From RHLJ01 sp048058975 (GTDB lineage Bacteria > Bacteroidota > Rhodothermia > Balneolales > Balneolaceae), in assembly GCA_048058975.1 (NCBI GenBank), contig JBLLNP010000001.1, positions 310,001 to 374,000 of the forward strand: a DNA stretch of 64,000 nt. Reading direction: 5' to 3'. The notes under the pieces were generated by a model. It ran no database searches and was not told the DNA's origin. It worked only from the letters and a program-made list of their open reading frames with translations. Below, piece by piece: positions 1-9,503 of this stretch; within the stretch, counting starts at the first letter, position 1; each line of letters starts with the position of its first letter. The position numbers and the translations under genes are program-made.

Positions 1-1
1 T

Positions 2-871
2 TTCAGTGATGGTAATGCAGCTTCAAACCCTGGAGTTCCACTGGTATTAACCCCAACTACTGGTATTGATGAATCATCTAATGTTTCCAGAAATACTGTA
101 GCAGAAGTTTATGCTCAGATTCTATCTGATTTAACCGATGCTGAAGCCGGACTGCCTGCCTCCAATGGTGGTTATGCAACCTCTCATGCTGCTGCAGCAT
201 TTTTGTCACGTGTTTACCTACAACAAGCAGATTATGCGAATGCACGTGATGCGGCAAACAGAGTAATCAGTTCAGGAGCATTTTCACTTACTGCAACCTA
301 TGTAGATGCTTTCAATAATCAGGAGAATTCTACGGAAGATGTATTTGCAATTCAGATTGATGCTCAGGATGGAGCTCATTCATTAAACACATTTTTTGCA
401 GATCCTGCTTTTGGTGGACGGGGTGATATTTTTATTACGCCCGCACATTTAGCTGCATATGAAGCCGGTGATGAAAGAATCGACGCAATGAATGAAGACA
501 GTACAGTTACAAAAAAGTGGGATGATTTTACTGCAAACATTCCTGTAATCAGACTTGCAGAACTTCACCTCACAAGAGCAGAAGCTAATGCTGAGCTAGG
601 AACTGCTATAGGTGCTGCCCCACAAGATGATCTGGACGCAATCAGAGCAAGGGTTGGACTTCCTTCGACACCAGCTACAGTTGCTTCAATTCTAGCTGAA
701 CGTAGATTGGAATTAGCTTTTGAAGGTCAGTGGCTTCATGATCTAAAAAGAAGGCAGTCATCCATTGGTAGCATTCCATTTGATGCTAACAGAATTGTAT
801 GGCCTATTCCAGAGCGTGAAACAATTGTAAATCCAAATCTAACTCAAAATCCAGGCTATATAGCTAATTGA
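2..871 (+). CDS. RagB/SusD-family nutrient-binding outer-membrane lipoprotein (5' end outside window)
   Basis: The frame is open from base 2, so the start and signal peptide lie left of the window; about 289 residues are visible. The text has the helical SusD look: a stretch on dividing a budget of time points (AEVYAQILSDLTDAEAGLP), then AAAAFLSRVYLQQADYANA, and a C-terminal half with IRLAELHLTRAEANAELG, an ILAERRLELAFEGQWLHDLKR segment and a final NPNLTQNPGY. These are family hallmarks of SusD-like proteins, which sit on the outer surface and hand glycans or other polymers to a SusC TonB channel. The SusC partner would be expected upstream, outside the window. The substrate cannot be read from this fragment. 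It is followed directly by a strong terminator. Confidence 0.88.
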   Translation, partial: FSDGNAASNPGVPLVLTPTTGIDESSNVSRNTVAEVYAQILSDLTDAEAGLPASNGGYATSHAAAAFLSRVYLQQADYANARDAANRVISSGAFSLTATYVDAFNNQENSTEDVFAIQIDAQDGAHSLNTFFADPAFGGRGDIFITPAHLAAYEAGDERIDAMNEDSTVTKKWDDFTANIPVIRLAELHLTRAEANAELGTAIGAAPQDDLDAIRARVGLPSTPATVASILAERRLELAFEGQWLHDLKRRQSSIGSIPFDANRIVWPIPERETIVNPNLTQNPGYIAN

Positions 872-893
872 TTTAAGTTGATTAACTAGATTT

Positions 894-926
894 AAGCCCC
901 GGTTCATTAGAATCGGGGCTTTTTTG
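894..926 (+). terminator. Rho-independent terminator after the susD-like gene
   Basis: AAGCCCCG and CGGGGCTT form a stem around a short AT-rich loop and are followed by a run of six T. It sits 23 bases after the susD-like stop codon. Confidence 0.85.
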
Positions 927-1030
927 TTTTATCTCTTTTTACAGATATAACGAACTTTTTTCTTGCTTGACTCCCTTTCATGTAAGACTTTATCAGTTTG
1001 AATTTTATAAAACTAACAAAATCTATTAGT

Positions 1031-1182
1031 ATGAAATACGGACTATTAAAGAAGAGCTGGCTAGTACCCTGTTTTCTGAGTGCATTCCTGATTTTTCCGG
1101 CTGTAAAACAAGCCAAAATGCAACTTCAAATAATACACCTCCAACATCCCGTTCCGGAAAACCTGGAGGAAGTGGCGGAGAC
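1031..1182 (+). other. Detached lipoprotein signal peptide of the following metalloprotease (apparent -1 nt frameshift)
   Basis: An ATG at 1031 opens a frame encoding MKYGLLKKSWLVPCFLSAF then LIF, a good signal-peptide n and h region. At a run of five T (1092-1096) this frame stops making sense, while the frame of the downstream protease reads F-S-G-C-K-T-S-Q-N from the same point. Adding one T would join them into LIFSGC, a correct lipobox, followed by a low-complexity linker rich in Ser, Gly, Pro and Asn leading into the protease. This is seen directly in the sequence. Whether it is a sequencing error, a true mutation or slippage cannot be decided here. Confidence 0.75.
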
Positions 1183-3522
1183 GTGAAAAAGTTTTCAGAA
1201 ATTATCACAGATAAAGCAGTTTCCGATGAAGGGCTTTTCAATGTGCACAAAGTCGAAGACAAATATTACTTCGAGGTTCCTGACTCTTTACTTGAAAGAG
1301 AAATGTTATTGGTTACCCGTGTTGCTGGTTCAACTCAGAACTTAAGTTTTGGTGGTGCCGGACAAAAAGCTCGCGGGCAGCAAGTTGTACGCTGGCAGCG
1401 AAAAGAAAATACAATTATGCTTCGCCATGTTTCTTTTTCGAGTGTAGCAGATGAAGATGATCCGGTGTATAAGTCCGTTCGTAATAACAACTTTGAGCCT
1501 GTTATTCATACATTTGAAATTGCCGCAGACAAAACAGATAGTACAGGCTTGGTATTTGATGTAACAAAGCTATATACATCAGATATTCCATTACTTAGTG
1601 GTTTAAACGACTTCCAACGAAGAAATTTTCAGGTTCGTCGATTAGACGGAAGCCGAAGTTTTGTAGAGCGAATGGCGAGTTATCCTAAAAACCTGGAAGT
1701 ACGCCACGTACTTACTTACGATGCAGGTTCCCCACCGGATGATGGTGTGACCGGAACTATTTCTTTGGAGGTAAACCAGTCGATGTTATTGTTGCCAGAA
1801 GAGCCGGTTACTCCAAGAAACTGGGATATTAGAGTAGGATATTTTTCTATTGGCCAATATGATTATAGCTCTGAAGAGCATAAAGCAGCTACAAATCGCT
1901 TTATTACACGATATAATCTGGTTCCTAAGGACAAAGAAGCTTACCTGAGAGGAGAGCTTGTGGAACCAGTTGAGCCAATTGTTTACTATTTGGATCCTGC
2001 GACTCCAAAAAAATGGGTTCCATATTTATTGCAAGGTATCGAAGACTGGCAGGTAGCCTTTGAAGAAGCTGGTTTTAAAAACGCAATCATTGGTAAAGAA
2101 GCACCAACTCCGGAAGAAGATCCTGAGTTTACACCGGAAGATGCTCGTTATTCTGTGATGCGTTACATCACAAACCCAATCCAGAATGCGCAAGGCCCTC
2201 ATGTACATGATCCACGTTCAGGTCAGATTTTGGAAAGTGATATCCTTTGGTATCATAACATTCAGAACCTGCTAAGAAACTGGTATTTCATCCAGACTGC
2301 AGCAGCAAATCCAGATGCAAGAAACGCGAAAATGTCGGATGAGATCATGGGAGAAATGCTTCGTTTTGTGATGGCTCATGAAGTAGGTCACACGATTGGT
2401 TTGCCACATAACATGGGCTCAAGTGTAGGTTATACGGTTGATCAGTTAAGAGATCCGGAGTTTACATCTACCCATGGAACAGCTCCTTCGATAATGGATT
2501 ACGCTCGATTTAACTATATCGCGCAGCCTGGTGACGGAGTTACTAACTTTTACCCTCAAATTGGGGAATATGACAAATGGTCCATCAAATGGGGGTATAC
2601 CTGGTTGCCTGATGTAGAAGAAGCAGATGATGAGAACGAGACTCTGAACGAGTGGATTGTGGCAAATGGTGATGATCCTTTGTATTGGTTTGGATATGCA
2701 AACGGAATTGATCCGCGTTCGCAAACAGAAGCAATTGGTGACGACGCAATGCGGGCAAGTGAGCTTGGATTGGCAAACCTTCAGGTAATCACAGATAATC
2801 TTATCGACTGGGTTGAAGCACCGGGGGAAGACTTTGGCGATCTTTCTGAATTATATGCCAATGTACTTGGTCAGTGGAGAAGGTATATGGGGCATGTTAC
2901 AACCTACGTAGGTGGTGTGTACCAAACCTATAAAACATACGATCAGGATGGCGAAGTCTACGAAGTGGTTGCAAAAGCAGACCAACGCAGAGCGCTTGCA
3001 TTCCTGAACAGACATGCGTTCACAGCACCAACCTGGGCTTTCAACAAAGAAATTCTGGATCGTGTAAATAGTTCAACAGCAGTTGAAACCTTCCGTTCTG
3101 CTCAGGCAGGAGTACTTAACAACCTGATGAGTCCGGATAGAATTGCCCGTTTGGTTGACAACGAAACCCGAGCTGATGGCGAAACTTATACGGTATTCGA
3201 AATGATGGATGAGTTGAGAGGTGGTGTTTGGAGTGAGCTTCGTGCTAACAGAAACATCAACGTTCACAGAAGACATCTTCAGCGTGCTTACCTTGAGCGT
3301 GCAGAATACTTGATGACCACAGAGCCACCACGCGGAGGATTCTTTGGTTCCAATTACGATGTAAGCCAGTCAGATATCCGACCGGTAGTAAGAAATCAAC
3401 TGAATATTCTTAAAAGAGATATCAACAACCGTCTAAATGCAGGTAATGTTGATCGGGCTACCCGTGTTCATCTTGAGGACGCCCGTTCAAGAATTGATGA
3501 CATTCTTGAACTAGATGACTAA
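1183..3522 (+). CDS. Zinc-dependent metalloprotease, DUF5117/DUF4953 type, probable lipoprotein
   Basis: A large secreted metallopeptidase. The zinc site is H-E-V-G-H at about residues 399-403, extended to HEVGHTIGLPHNMGSS, the HExxHxxGxxH metzincin-like form. A Met further on (APSIMDYARFNY) fits the Met-turn. The N-terminal half is beta-rich and resembles the DUF5117 region, and the zinc-site part matches DUF4953. The only in-frame start is the GTG at 1183, which lacks a secretion signal. The real N-terminus is probably the lipoprotein signal at 1031, one base out of frame. Related proteins in Bacteroidota are cell-envelope lipoproteins. Substrate unknown. A terminator follows 14 bases after the stop. 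Confidence 0.85.
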   Translation: MKKFSEIITDKAVSDEGLFNVHKVEDKYYFEVPDSLLEREMLLVTRVAGSTQNLSFGGAGQKARGQQVVRWQRKENTIMLRHVSFSSVADEDDPVYKSVRNNNFEPVIHTFEIAADKTDSTGLVFDVTKLYTSDIPLLSGLNDFQRRNFQVRRLDGSRSFVERMASYPKNLEVRHVLTYDAGSPPDDGVTGTISLEVNQSMLLLPEEPVTPRNWDIRVGYFSIGQYDYSSEEHKAATNRFITRYNLVPKDKEAYLRGELVEPVEPIVYYLDPATPKKWVPYLLQGIEDWQVAFEEAGFKNAIIGKEAPTPEEDPEFTPEDARYSVMRYITNPIQNAQGPHVHDPRSGQILESDILWYHNIQNLLRNWYFIQTAAANPDARNAKMSDEIMGEMLRFVMAHEVGHTIGLPHNMGSSVGYTVDQLRDPEFTSTHGTAPSIMDYARFNYIAQPGDGVTNFYPQIGEYDKWSIKWGYTWLPDVEEADDENETLNEWIVANGDDPLYWFGYANGIDPRSQTEAIGDDAMRASELGLANLQVITDNLIDWVEAPGEDFGDLSELYANVLGQWRRYMGHVTTYVGGVYQTYKTYDQDGEVYEVVAKADQRRALAFLNRHAFTAPTWAFNKEILDRVNSSTAVETFRSAQAGVLNNLMSPDRIARLVDNETRADGETYTVFEMMDELRGGVWSELRANRNINVHRRHLQRAYLERAEYLMTTEPPRGGFFGSNYDVSQSDIRPVVRNQLNILKRDINNRLNAGNVDRATRVHLEDARSRIDDILELDD

Positions 3523-3535
3523 TCTTTAAAATTCT

Positions 3536-3568
3536 AAAAGGATGGCAAATACTGCCATCCTTTTTTTA
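3536..3568 (+). terminator. Rho-independent terminator after the metalloprotease
   Basis: GGATGGCA (3540-3547) pairs with TGCCATCC (3553-3560) across a 5-base loop, followed by seven T and preceded by AAAA. Confidence 0.85.
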
Positions 3569-3594
3569 TTAGGTACAATAACATTGGAGGAAAA

Positions 3595-6500
3595 ATGAAA
3601 AAGCTTTTACTAATACTGTTGGGGGTTATGGTCACAATTTCTGTTGATGCCCAACAACTTGATATGGAACTGATGAAAGGCATAGAGCCTCGTAATATTG
3701 GCCCTGCCGGAATGAGTGGTCGTATAACGGCGATTGATGTTGTGGAAATGAATCCAGACATCATGTATGTAGGTTCCGCATCAGGAGGTATCTGGAAATC
3801 AGAGAGTGGGGGAATCGTTTGGGAACCAATTTTTGATGAATACGATGCAGCTTCAATCGGAGCCATCGACATCTACCAGAAAAGCCCGAGCATCATCTGG
3901 GTTGGAACCGGAGAAGGAAACCCGAGAAACAGTGCTTCAGCAGGAGCAGGTGTTTATCGCAGTCTGGATGCGGGCCGCTCCTGGGAACTCATGGGGCTTG
4001 AAAATACCCGAAATATTCATCGCGTAATTATACATCCGGATGACCCAAACACGGTGTACATTGGGGCACAGGGAAATGCATGGGCTGATACAGAAGATCG
4101 TGGAGTGTATAGAACGACTGATGGTGGAAAGACTTGGGAAAAAATTCTGTATGTGAATAACAGAACCGGAATTGCTGATCTGGTAATGGATCCGATCAAC
4201 CCGAATAAAATGTTTGCGGCAATGTGGGAATATAGAAGATGGCCGTGGTTTTTTGAATCAGGTGGTGAAGGCTCTGGACTTTATATGACTGTTGATGGTG
4301 GAGATACATGGAAAGAACTTACTTCAGAAGATGGACTTCCAGAAGGAGAACTTGGTAAAATTGGGATCGCAATCGCTCCAAACAAACCTGATGTGATTTA
4401 TGCCTTGGTTGAGGCAAAAGAGAATGCACTTTACAGAAGTGATGACGGAGGGTATTCCTGGTCACTACGTCAAACGGTAGAAGATGACCCTGATGTAGGT
4501 AACCGACCATTTTATTACCATGAGATTTATGTTGACCCTTTTAATGAAAACCGGGTTTATAGCATCTATACCTACATTTCAAAAAGTGAAGATGGAGGGC
4601 GTTCATTCGAAGATCTGTACCCATACTACAACTGGGTTCATCCAGATCATCATGCCTTTTGGTTAAGTAAGGAAAGTTCGGGATTTATGATTGATGGAAA
4701 TGATGGCGGACTTAATATCACTTACGATGGCGGCGATACCTGGAGATTTATTGAAAATATTCCAGTAGGTCAATTCTATCACGTTAATGTAGATATGGAA
4801 ATCCCTTACAATGTGTATGGAGGAATGCAGGATAACGGTTCCTGGGAAGGACCAGCGTATGTTTGGAGGCAAGGAGGAATCAGAAATTCATATTGGGATG
4901 AATTATTCTTTGGGGATGGATTTGATGTAATGATGGATCCAAGCAATTCCCGATATCTGTACGCAATGTCTCAGCAGGGGAATATAGGTCGTGTAGATCG
5001 CGAAACCGGAAGTGCCCGTTTTGTTCGCCCAACACATCCTAATGGTGATAATCTGAGATTCAACTGGAATTCAGCGTTAAATTTCGATCCATTTGATGAA
5101 GAAACTATCTATTTCGGAAGCCAATACGTGCATAAAAGTACCGATCGGGGAGAAACCTGGGAAATAATCTCTCCAGACTTAACCACGAACGACACTACCA
5201 AACAAAAGCAGCACGAAAGTGGTGGACTTACCATGGATGCCACCGGCGCAGAGAATTACACTACCATACTTGCAATAGAACCAAGTCCGGTTGAAGAAGG
5301 AGTGATTTGGGCTGGTACCGACGATGGTAAAATCCAGATAACCAGAGATGGAGGAGCAAACTGGACCGATGTATCCCGAAACCTTAGGGGAGTAGCAGAA
5401 GGTAGCTATGTAGCACAGGTAAAGGCTTCTAAGTTTAATGCGGGTGAAGCATTTGCCGTGATTAACGATTACAGGCGTGGAAACTGGGCTCCTTATGTAA
5501 TGCATACTTCAGACTATGGCCGCCGATGGAAAAACATTGTTGCCGATAAAGGAGTGGAAGGTTATACGCTCTCATTTGTACAGGATTTAGTGGAGCCAAA
5601 CCTGATGTTTGTTGGAACCGAGTTTGGGCTTTATGTAACTATAGATGGGGGTGAAAGCTGGACAAAATGGACGAATGAATATCCAACCGTTTCAACCTAC
5701 GATATGGTGATTCATCCTCGTGAACATGACTTAGTAATAGGCACGTTTGGACGATCATTCTGGGTAATGGATGATATCCGTCCACTAAGGGAACTTGCAG
5801 CCAACGGGGCTGATGAACTCAATAAAACTATTAAGGCATTTCCTTCTCCTGATGCGTATCTGGCAGAATGGAGACAGGCAGCAGGCACTCGTTTCGCGGC
5901 TGACGGAATGTACTCCGGAGATAACCGACCGAGTGGAGCCATGCTTACGTATTCTGTAAATATTCCGGAACCTGAAGAAGGCGAAAAGAAAAAAGAAGAG
6001 GAAGTAACCATCGAGATTTTCGATGCTTCTGGTGAGAAAATTCGAACGTTTAAACGAACCCCTGATCAGAATGGAATAAACCGTACACGATGGGGCTTGG
6101 AACGTAAGGGAGTTTCTTTCCCGAGTAGAAACGCTCCGAGACCCAATGCCCCAGAACCGGGCGGCGCGGATGTTCTTCCGGGAACTTATAAAGTAAAATA
6201 TACTTTTATGGGTTCTTCAGACTCAACCATGGTTACGGTTCATCCCGATCCAAGAATCGAGATGCCAATGGCAGCGCTGAGAGCGACCTCAGAGTTTGTA
6301 GATCGTACCAACGATGTAAGGGAAAAGCTTAACGAGGCAGTAACAAAGCTAAGAGAAGCTCAGGAAATCATCGACCTGAACGAAAGATTGATTAAGTCGG
6401 ATACACGCTCGAAAGAAGAGCTTGAAGAAGTAAACGAAATAAGTAAATCTACCAAAGAGAAAGTAGAAGAACTTATGAATCATATCTTTGGGAAGCCAGA

Positions 6501-6759
6501 TGATCGACAAGGTATTACAAGTAATCCTACCATAACGGTAATGAATCGACTGTTTGGTCCAATGCGATATCTTGGCGGCGATTTTGACGGACCTGGAGCA
6601 ACTGAAGAAAACCTGCTTCGTCTTGCTAACGAAGCTGTTGATGAAGCAGTAGCAAAAATCGAAGATTTTGTAGCTACAGAATGGGTAGCCTATCAGGTAG
6701 CCATAGAATCAGCAGATCTAAGTCCGTTTAAAGCACTTGGAGAAAAAGAAGAGAACTAA
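3595..6759 (+). CDS. VPS10/sortilin-like BNR-repeat propeller protein, secreted
   Basis: 1054 residues starting with a clear signal peptide (MKKLLLILLGVMVTISVDAQ). GGAGG lies five bases before the ATG, a rare good Shine-Dalgarno for this window. At least eight Asp-box/BNR motifs of the form S/T-x-D-x-G-x-x-W run through the first 700 residues (for example SLDAGRSWE, TTDGGKTWE, TVDGGDTWK, TRDGGANWT, TIDGGESWT), giving a sortilin-like ten-bladed or double propeller. The last 300 residues hold a FlgD-like beta segment and a charged alpha-helical tail. The family is common in Bacteroidota and Balneolota and often annotated as glycosyl hydrolase, but no sialidase catalytic residues are evident. 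Function unknown; it may be a surface or periplasmic binding protein. Flanked by terminators on both sides, so it is monocistronic. Confidence 0.85.
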   Translation: MKKLLLILLGVMVTISVDAQQLDMELMKGIEPRNIGPAGMSGRITAIDVVEMNPDIMYVGSASGGIWKSESGGIVWEPIFDEYDAASIGAIDIYQKSPSIIWVGTGEGNPRNSASAGAGVYRSLDAGRSWELMGLENTRNIHRVIIHPDDPNTVYIGAQGNAWADTEDRGVYRTTDGGKTWEKILYVNNRTGIADLVMDPINPNKMFAAMWEYRRWPWFFESGGEGSGLYMTVDGGDTWKELTSEDGLPEGELGKIGIAIAPNKPDVIYALVEAKENALYRSDDGGYSWSLRQTVEDDPDVGNRPFYYHEIYVDPFNENRVYSIYTYISKSEDGGRSFEDLYPYYNWVHPDHHAFWLSKESSGFMIDGNDGGLNITYDGGDTWRFIENIPVGQFYHVNVDMEIPYNVYGGMQDNGSWEGPAYVWRQGGIRNSYWDELFFGDGFDVMMDPSNSRYLYAMSQQGNIGRVDRETGSARFVRPTHPNGDNLRFNWNSALNFDPFDEETIYFGSQYVHKSTDRGETWEIISPDLTTNDTTKQKQHESGGLTMDATGAENYTTILAIEPSPVEEGVIWAGTDDGKIQITRDGGANWTDVSRNLRGVAEGSYVAQVKASKFNAGEAFAVINDYRRGNWAPYVMHTSDYGRRWKNIVADKGVEGYTLSFVQDLVEPNLMFVGTEFGLYVTIDGGESWTKWTNEYPTVSTYDMVIHPREHDLVIGTFGRSFWVMDDIRPLRELAANGADELNKTIKAFPSPDAYLAEWRQAAGTRFAADGMYSGDNRPSGAMLTYSVNIPEPEEGEKKKEEEVTIEIFDASGEKIRTFKRTPDQNGINRTRWGLERKGVSFPSRNAPRPNAPEPGGADVLPGTYKVKYTFMGSSDSTMVTVHPDPRIEMPMAALRATSEFVDRTNDVREKLNEAVTKLREAQEIIDLNERLIKSDTRSKEELEEVNEISKSTKEKVEELMNHIFGKPDDRQGITSNPTITVMNRLFGPMRYLGGDFDGPGATEENLLRLANEAVDEAVAKIEDFVATEWVAYQVAIESADLSPFKALGEKEEN

Positions 6760-6790
6760 TACGGTTCTAGTTCAACTAACCATGTATTTT

Positions 6791-6824
6791 AAAGCCCGTT
6801 TCAATGTCGAAACGGGCTTTTTTT
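6791..6824 (+). terminator. Rho-independent terminator after the BNR protein
   Basis: AAAGCCCGTTTC pairs with GAAACGGGCTTT over a short ATGT loop, then a T run. The longest open frame of the next gene would start inside this hairpin, which argues for the internal ATG at 6888 as its true start. Confidence 0.88.
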
Positions 6825-6887
6825 GTAGTTTGCTTTTTGTGTTTTAGTGATTTTGTGGCTTACTTTGAATCAATCAAAAGTCACGAT

Positions 6888-7760
6888 ATGGAATCATTTA
6901 TAGAATTTTTTGAAAACATTCCATCCGCTTTCCGAGCTGGGATTCTGGTTGGTGGAATTTTCCTGTTCTGGATTATTGAAGGAGTTTTTCCCCTCTTTGA
7001 ATTTGGGTATAAGAAAGTTCGACACGCTGGGATTAATGGATTACTAACACTCTTTTTCCTGATTATTGGGTTAGGCTTTGCTGGAATTCTTCTAGCTGCA
7101 TCCGATTGGGTAACAACGAACAACTTCGGACTTTTAAACTGGGTTTCGATGCCTGTATGGTTGCAGATGGTAGTGGGAGTAATGCTGTTGGATTTTTTTG
7201 GTGCATGGCTGGTTCACTGGGTGGAACATAAGGTTCGGTTCATGTGGAAATTTCATCTGGTTCATCACAGCGATACAACTGTAGATGTTACCACCGGACT
7301 TCGTCACCATCCCGGGGAAGCTGTGTTCAGAATGATATTCACCATTTTAGGAGTGATTGTAGTCGGCGCTCCAATCTGGATTGTATTCCTGTATCAAACC
7401 TGCTCTGCGGCGTTCACGCATTTCAACCACGCGAATATCCAGATGCCTAAAAAGCTAGACCGGGCTCTTTCGTACATATTTGTAACGCCTTATATGCATA
7501 AAGTACATCACCACTACACCCAGCCATTAACTGATACCAATTATGGTAATATTTTTGCTCTTTGGGATCGGTTCTTTGGCACTTTTGCTCAGGTAGACGA
7601 CACCAAAGAGTTGGTTTATGGTATAGACACTCACATGGACCCCAAAGAACACGATGATGTGGTAAACTTACTCAAGATTCCATTTCAGGAATATCGCCCA
7701 CCTGTGGGTTCTAAGTTTGGGAAGAATGACGATACAGCCACAGTATCACAAAAACACTAA
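6888..7760 (+). CDS. Sterol desaturase / fatty acid hydroxylase superfamily membrane protein
   Basis: 290 residues from the ATG at 6888. A start at 6804 is possible but lies within the preceding terminator. Several hydrophobic segments surround the family's histidine clusters: HWVEHKVRFMWKFHLVHH, then LRHHPGE, and near the end HKVHHHYTQPLTDTNYG. These His boxes bind a di-iron centre in fatty acid hydroxylases and sterol desaturases, which act in the cytoplasmic membrane on lipid substrates with O2. The exact lipid is unknown. The last residues (about ATVSQKH) are encoded by the left arm of a dispersed GCCAC repeat that covers the stop codon, so the native C-terminus may have been replaced. 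No operon partner; the next gene is convergent. Confidence 0.85.
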   Translation: MESFIEFFENIPSAFRAGILVGGIFLFWIIEGVFPLFEFGYKKVRHAGINGLLTLFFLIIGLGFAGILLAASDWVTTNNFGLLNWVSMPVWLQMVVGVMLLDFFGAWLVHWVEHKVRFMWKFHLVHHSDTTVDVTTGLRHHPGEAVFRMIFTILGVIVVGAPIWIVFLYQTCSAAFTHFNHANIQMPKKLDRALSYIFVTPYMHKVHHHYTQPLTDTNYGNIFALWDRFFGTFAQVDDTKELVYGIDTHMDPKEHDDVVNLLKIPFQEYRPPVGSKFGKNDDTATVSQKH

Positions 7761-7785
7761 GTTTGTGATTTAGAGTTTTCGTGGC
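7737..7785. repeat. GCCAC...GTGGC dispersed inverted repeat (copy 1), overlapping a gene end
   Basis: GCCACAGTATCACAAAAAC on the left and its degenerate complement GATTTAGAGTTTTCGTGGC on the right. The same GCCAC-(A/C)-CAC-AAA vocabulary occurs at 29105, 31892, 35273 and 61287. This copy includes the last codons and stop of the sterol-desaturase-family gene and lies between two convergent genes. Confidence 0.7.
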
Positions 7786-9500
7786 AGTGAGATACTAACA
7801 AAGTATCCAACTAACACCACTACAAAAGCCCCAAGCGGATTCAACCATAAAAACTCTATCGCTTTAGAATAGGTTTCGGGGACTTGTGTCCATGGAAGAA
7901 AGAAAGAATAATCTCCCAGAGTTTCAGAGTAGAATAAACGATCGAAAGTAAACACAGCAAGCATCCCGGAAAGAAGCCCGGTAAGTGCTCCGGTTCCATT
8001 GGCTTTCTTTACCCAAAGAAGGAGAATGAAGACTCCTAAAATCGATCCATAAAAATAACTCCCAATCTGATTTACTAACTCGATAATCGAGCGGGTTTCA
8101 CCAAGCGCAAGAGCAGAAAGAGTGGCAAAAACACCCCAGCCTAAGGTAGTCCAACGCGAATACTTTAAATAGTGAAGCTCTCCGTGTTTATTGTTATCCA
8201 ACCTTTGATACCAGTCCACAATACTCACAGCACTTAACGCATTCAGTTGTGAATCGATAGAGCTCATTGCAGCGGCAAAAATTCCGGCAATGATTAATCC
8301 AATAAGACCTATTGGAATGTAGTTTAGGATGAAATATGGAAAGATATAGTTGGTGTCGTTTACATCTGCATCCAAAATTTCTGCTTGTAAAGCGAGCTCT
8401 TTACTTCTTGCTTGGTTAAAGGAAGCATCAGCCTGTACAAATGCTCTTTGGTTATTTTCAGATCGGTTCGAGCTAAGGGCGATAGCCGCTTGTTTTCTCG
8501 CCTGCATAGCATTAGTGTATTCTTCATAGATAAGTTGCTCTCGCTGAAGTTGCTCTTCCGTTTGAGCCACAGGATCAGAAGCTCTGAATGAAATAGGAGC
8601 ATCGTTAAAAATAAAAAAGACATACAACATCACTCCAAGAAGCAGAATGAAGAACTGCATAGGAACTTTTGCATAGGCCGACATTAACAAAGATTTGCGC
8701 GCCTGACCAACGGAAGGAGTGGTTAAATACCGCTGAACCTGTGTTTGGTCGGTTCCAAAATAGGAGAGCATTAAGAATAAGGCAGCGATTACTCCACTCC
8801 ACACATTATATTTTTCGCTCAAATCGAAACTAAGATCCAGTGCGGTTAGCTTATCTAAAGACCCTGCGAGATATAAAGCATCTCCAAATGATACGTCTTC
8901 GGGGAAATAGTAAATAATCATCCCAAAACAGAAAATAAGTCCGAACATCATAACGCCCATCTGTTTTACATCGGTAGAGATTACCCCCGCCATTCCCCCA
9001 ATCATGGTATATCCTGTGGCTATCACTCCAATAATGAGAATAGTAATCCAAAGTGGCAGACCCAGAAGAAGTGCAAGTACATAGGAAGGAGCAGCAATTA
9101 CAGTTCCCAATGCCAATCCTCGTGATATTAGAAAAAGTCCACTTGTTGTAAGCCGTGTTTTAAGTCCGAAACGTTCTTCAAGAACTTCATAGGCGGTAAA
9201 AGCTTTCATCTTGCTGAAGAAAGGAACCAAAAACATACAAATAAGAATCATTGCAAATGGAACTGCCAGATATACCATCACAAAGCGCATGTCTTCCACA
9301 TAAGCAATTCCGGTAGTCCCAATAAAGGTAATGGCTGATGCCTGAGTAGCCATAATAGATAGGCCTGCAGCCCACCAAGGCATTCCTCGTCCGGCTAACA
9401 AATAACCTTCAATATTTTCGGCATTTTTCCCCTTTCGGGTACCATCCCAAATGGTATATAAAAGAAAAGCGATAAGAACTGTCCAATCTATCCAATGCAT
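7770..9500 (-). CDS. Sodium:solute symporter (SSS family)
   Basis: 576 residues with about 13-14 hydrophobic segments. Features typical of SSS transporters include the early LAGRGMPWWAAGLSIMATQ segment (the conserved unwound helix 1 that binds substrate and sodium), TGIAYVEDMRF, and a central FGTDQTQVQRYLT motif where SSS proteins have GTDQ-x-x-x-QR. A long polar loop at about residues 305-370 is rich in Gln, Glu and Ala. The family couples inward Na+ flow to uptake of sugars, nucleosides or other small organics. The substrate cannot be assigned. A 39-residue membrane protein ends three bases before its ATG, suggesting a two-gene unit. Confidence 0.9.
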   Translation of the reverse strand: MHWIDWTVLIAFLLYTIWDGTRKGKNAENIEGYLLAGRGMPWWAAGLSIMATQASAITFIGTTGIAYVEDMRFVMVYLAVPFAMILICMFLVPFFSKMKAFTAYEVLEERFGLKTRLTTSGLFLISRGLALGTVIAAPSYVLALLLGLPLWITILIIGVIATGYTMIGGMAGVISTDVKQMGVMMFGLIFCFGMIIYYFPEDVSFGDALYLAGSLDKLTALDLSFDLSEKYNVWSGVIAALFLMLSYFGTDQTQVQRYLTTPSVGQARKSLLMSAYAKVPMQFFILLLGVMLYVFFIFNDAPISFRASDPVAQTEEQLQREQLIYEEYTNAMQARKQAAIALSSNRSENNQRAFVQADASFNQARSKELALQAEILDADVNDTNYIFPYFILNYIPIGLIGLIIAGIFAAAMSSIDSQLNALSAVSIVDWYQRLDNNKHGELHYLKYSRWTTLGWGVFATLSALALGETRSIIELVNQIGSYFYGSILGVFILLLWVKKANGTGALTGLLSGMLAVFTFDRLFYSETLGDYSFFLPWTQVPETYSKAIEFLWLNPLGAFVVVLVGYFVSISLPRKL

Positions 9501-9503
9501 GAG

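Noticed and set aside
6804..6887. N-terminal extension of the sterol-desaturase-family gene (MSKRAFFVVCFLCFS...)
   Set aside because: The start lies in the 3' arm of the terminator hairpin of the preceding gene; the ATG at 6888 gives a sensible protein.
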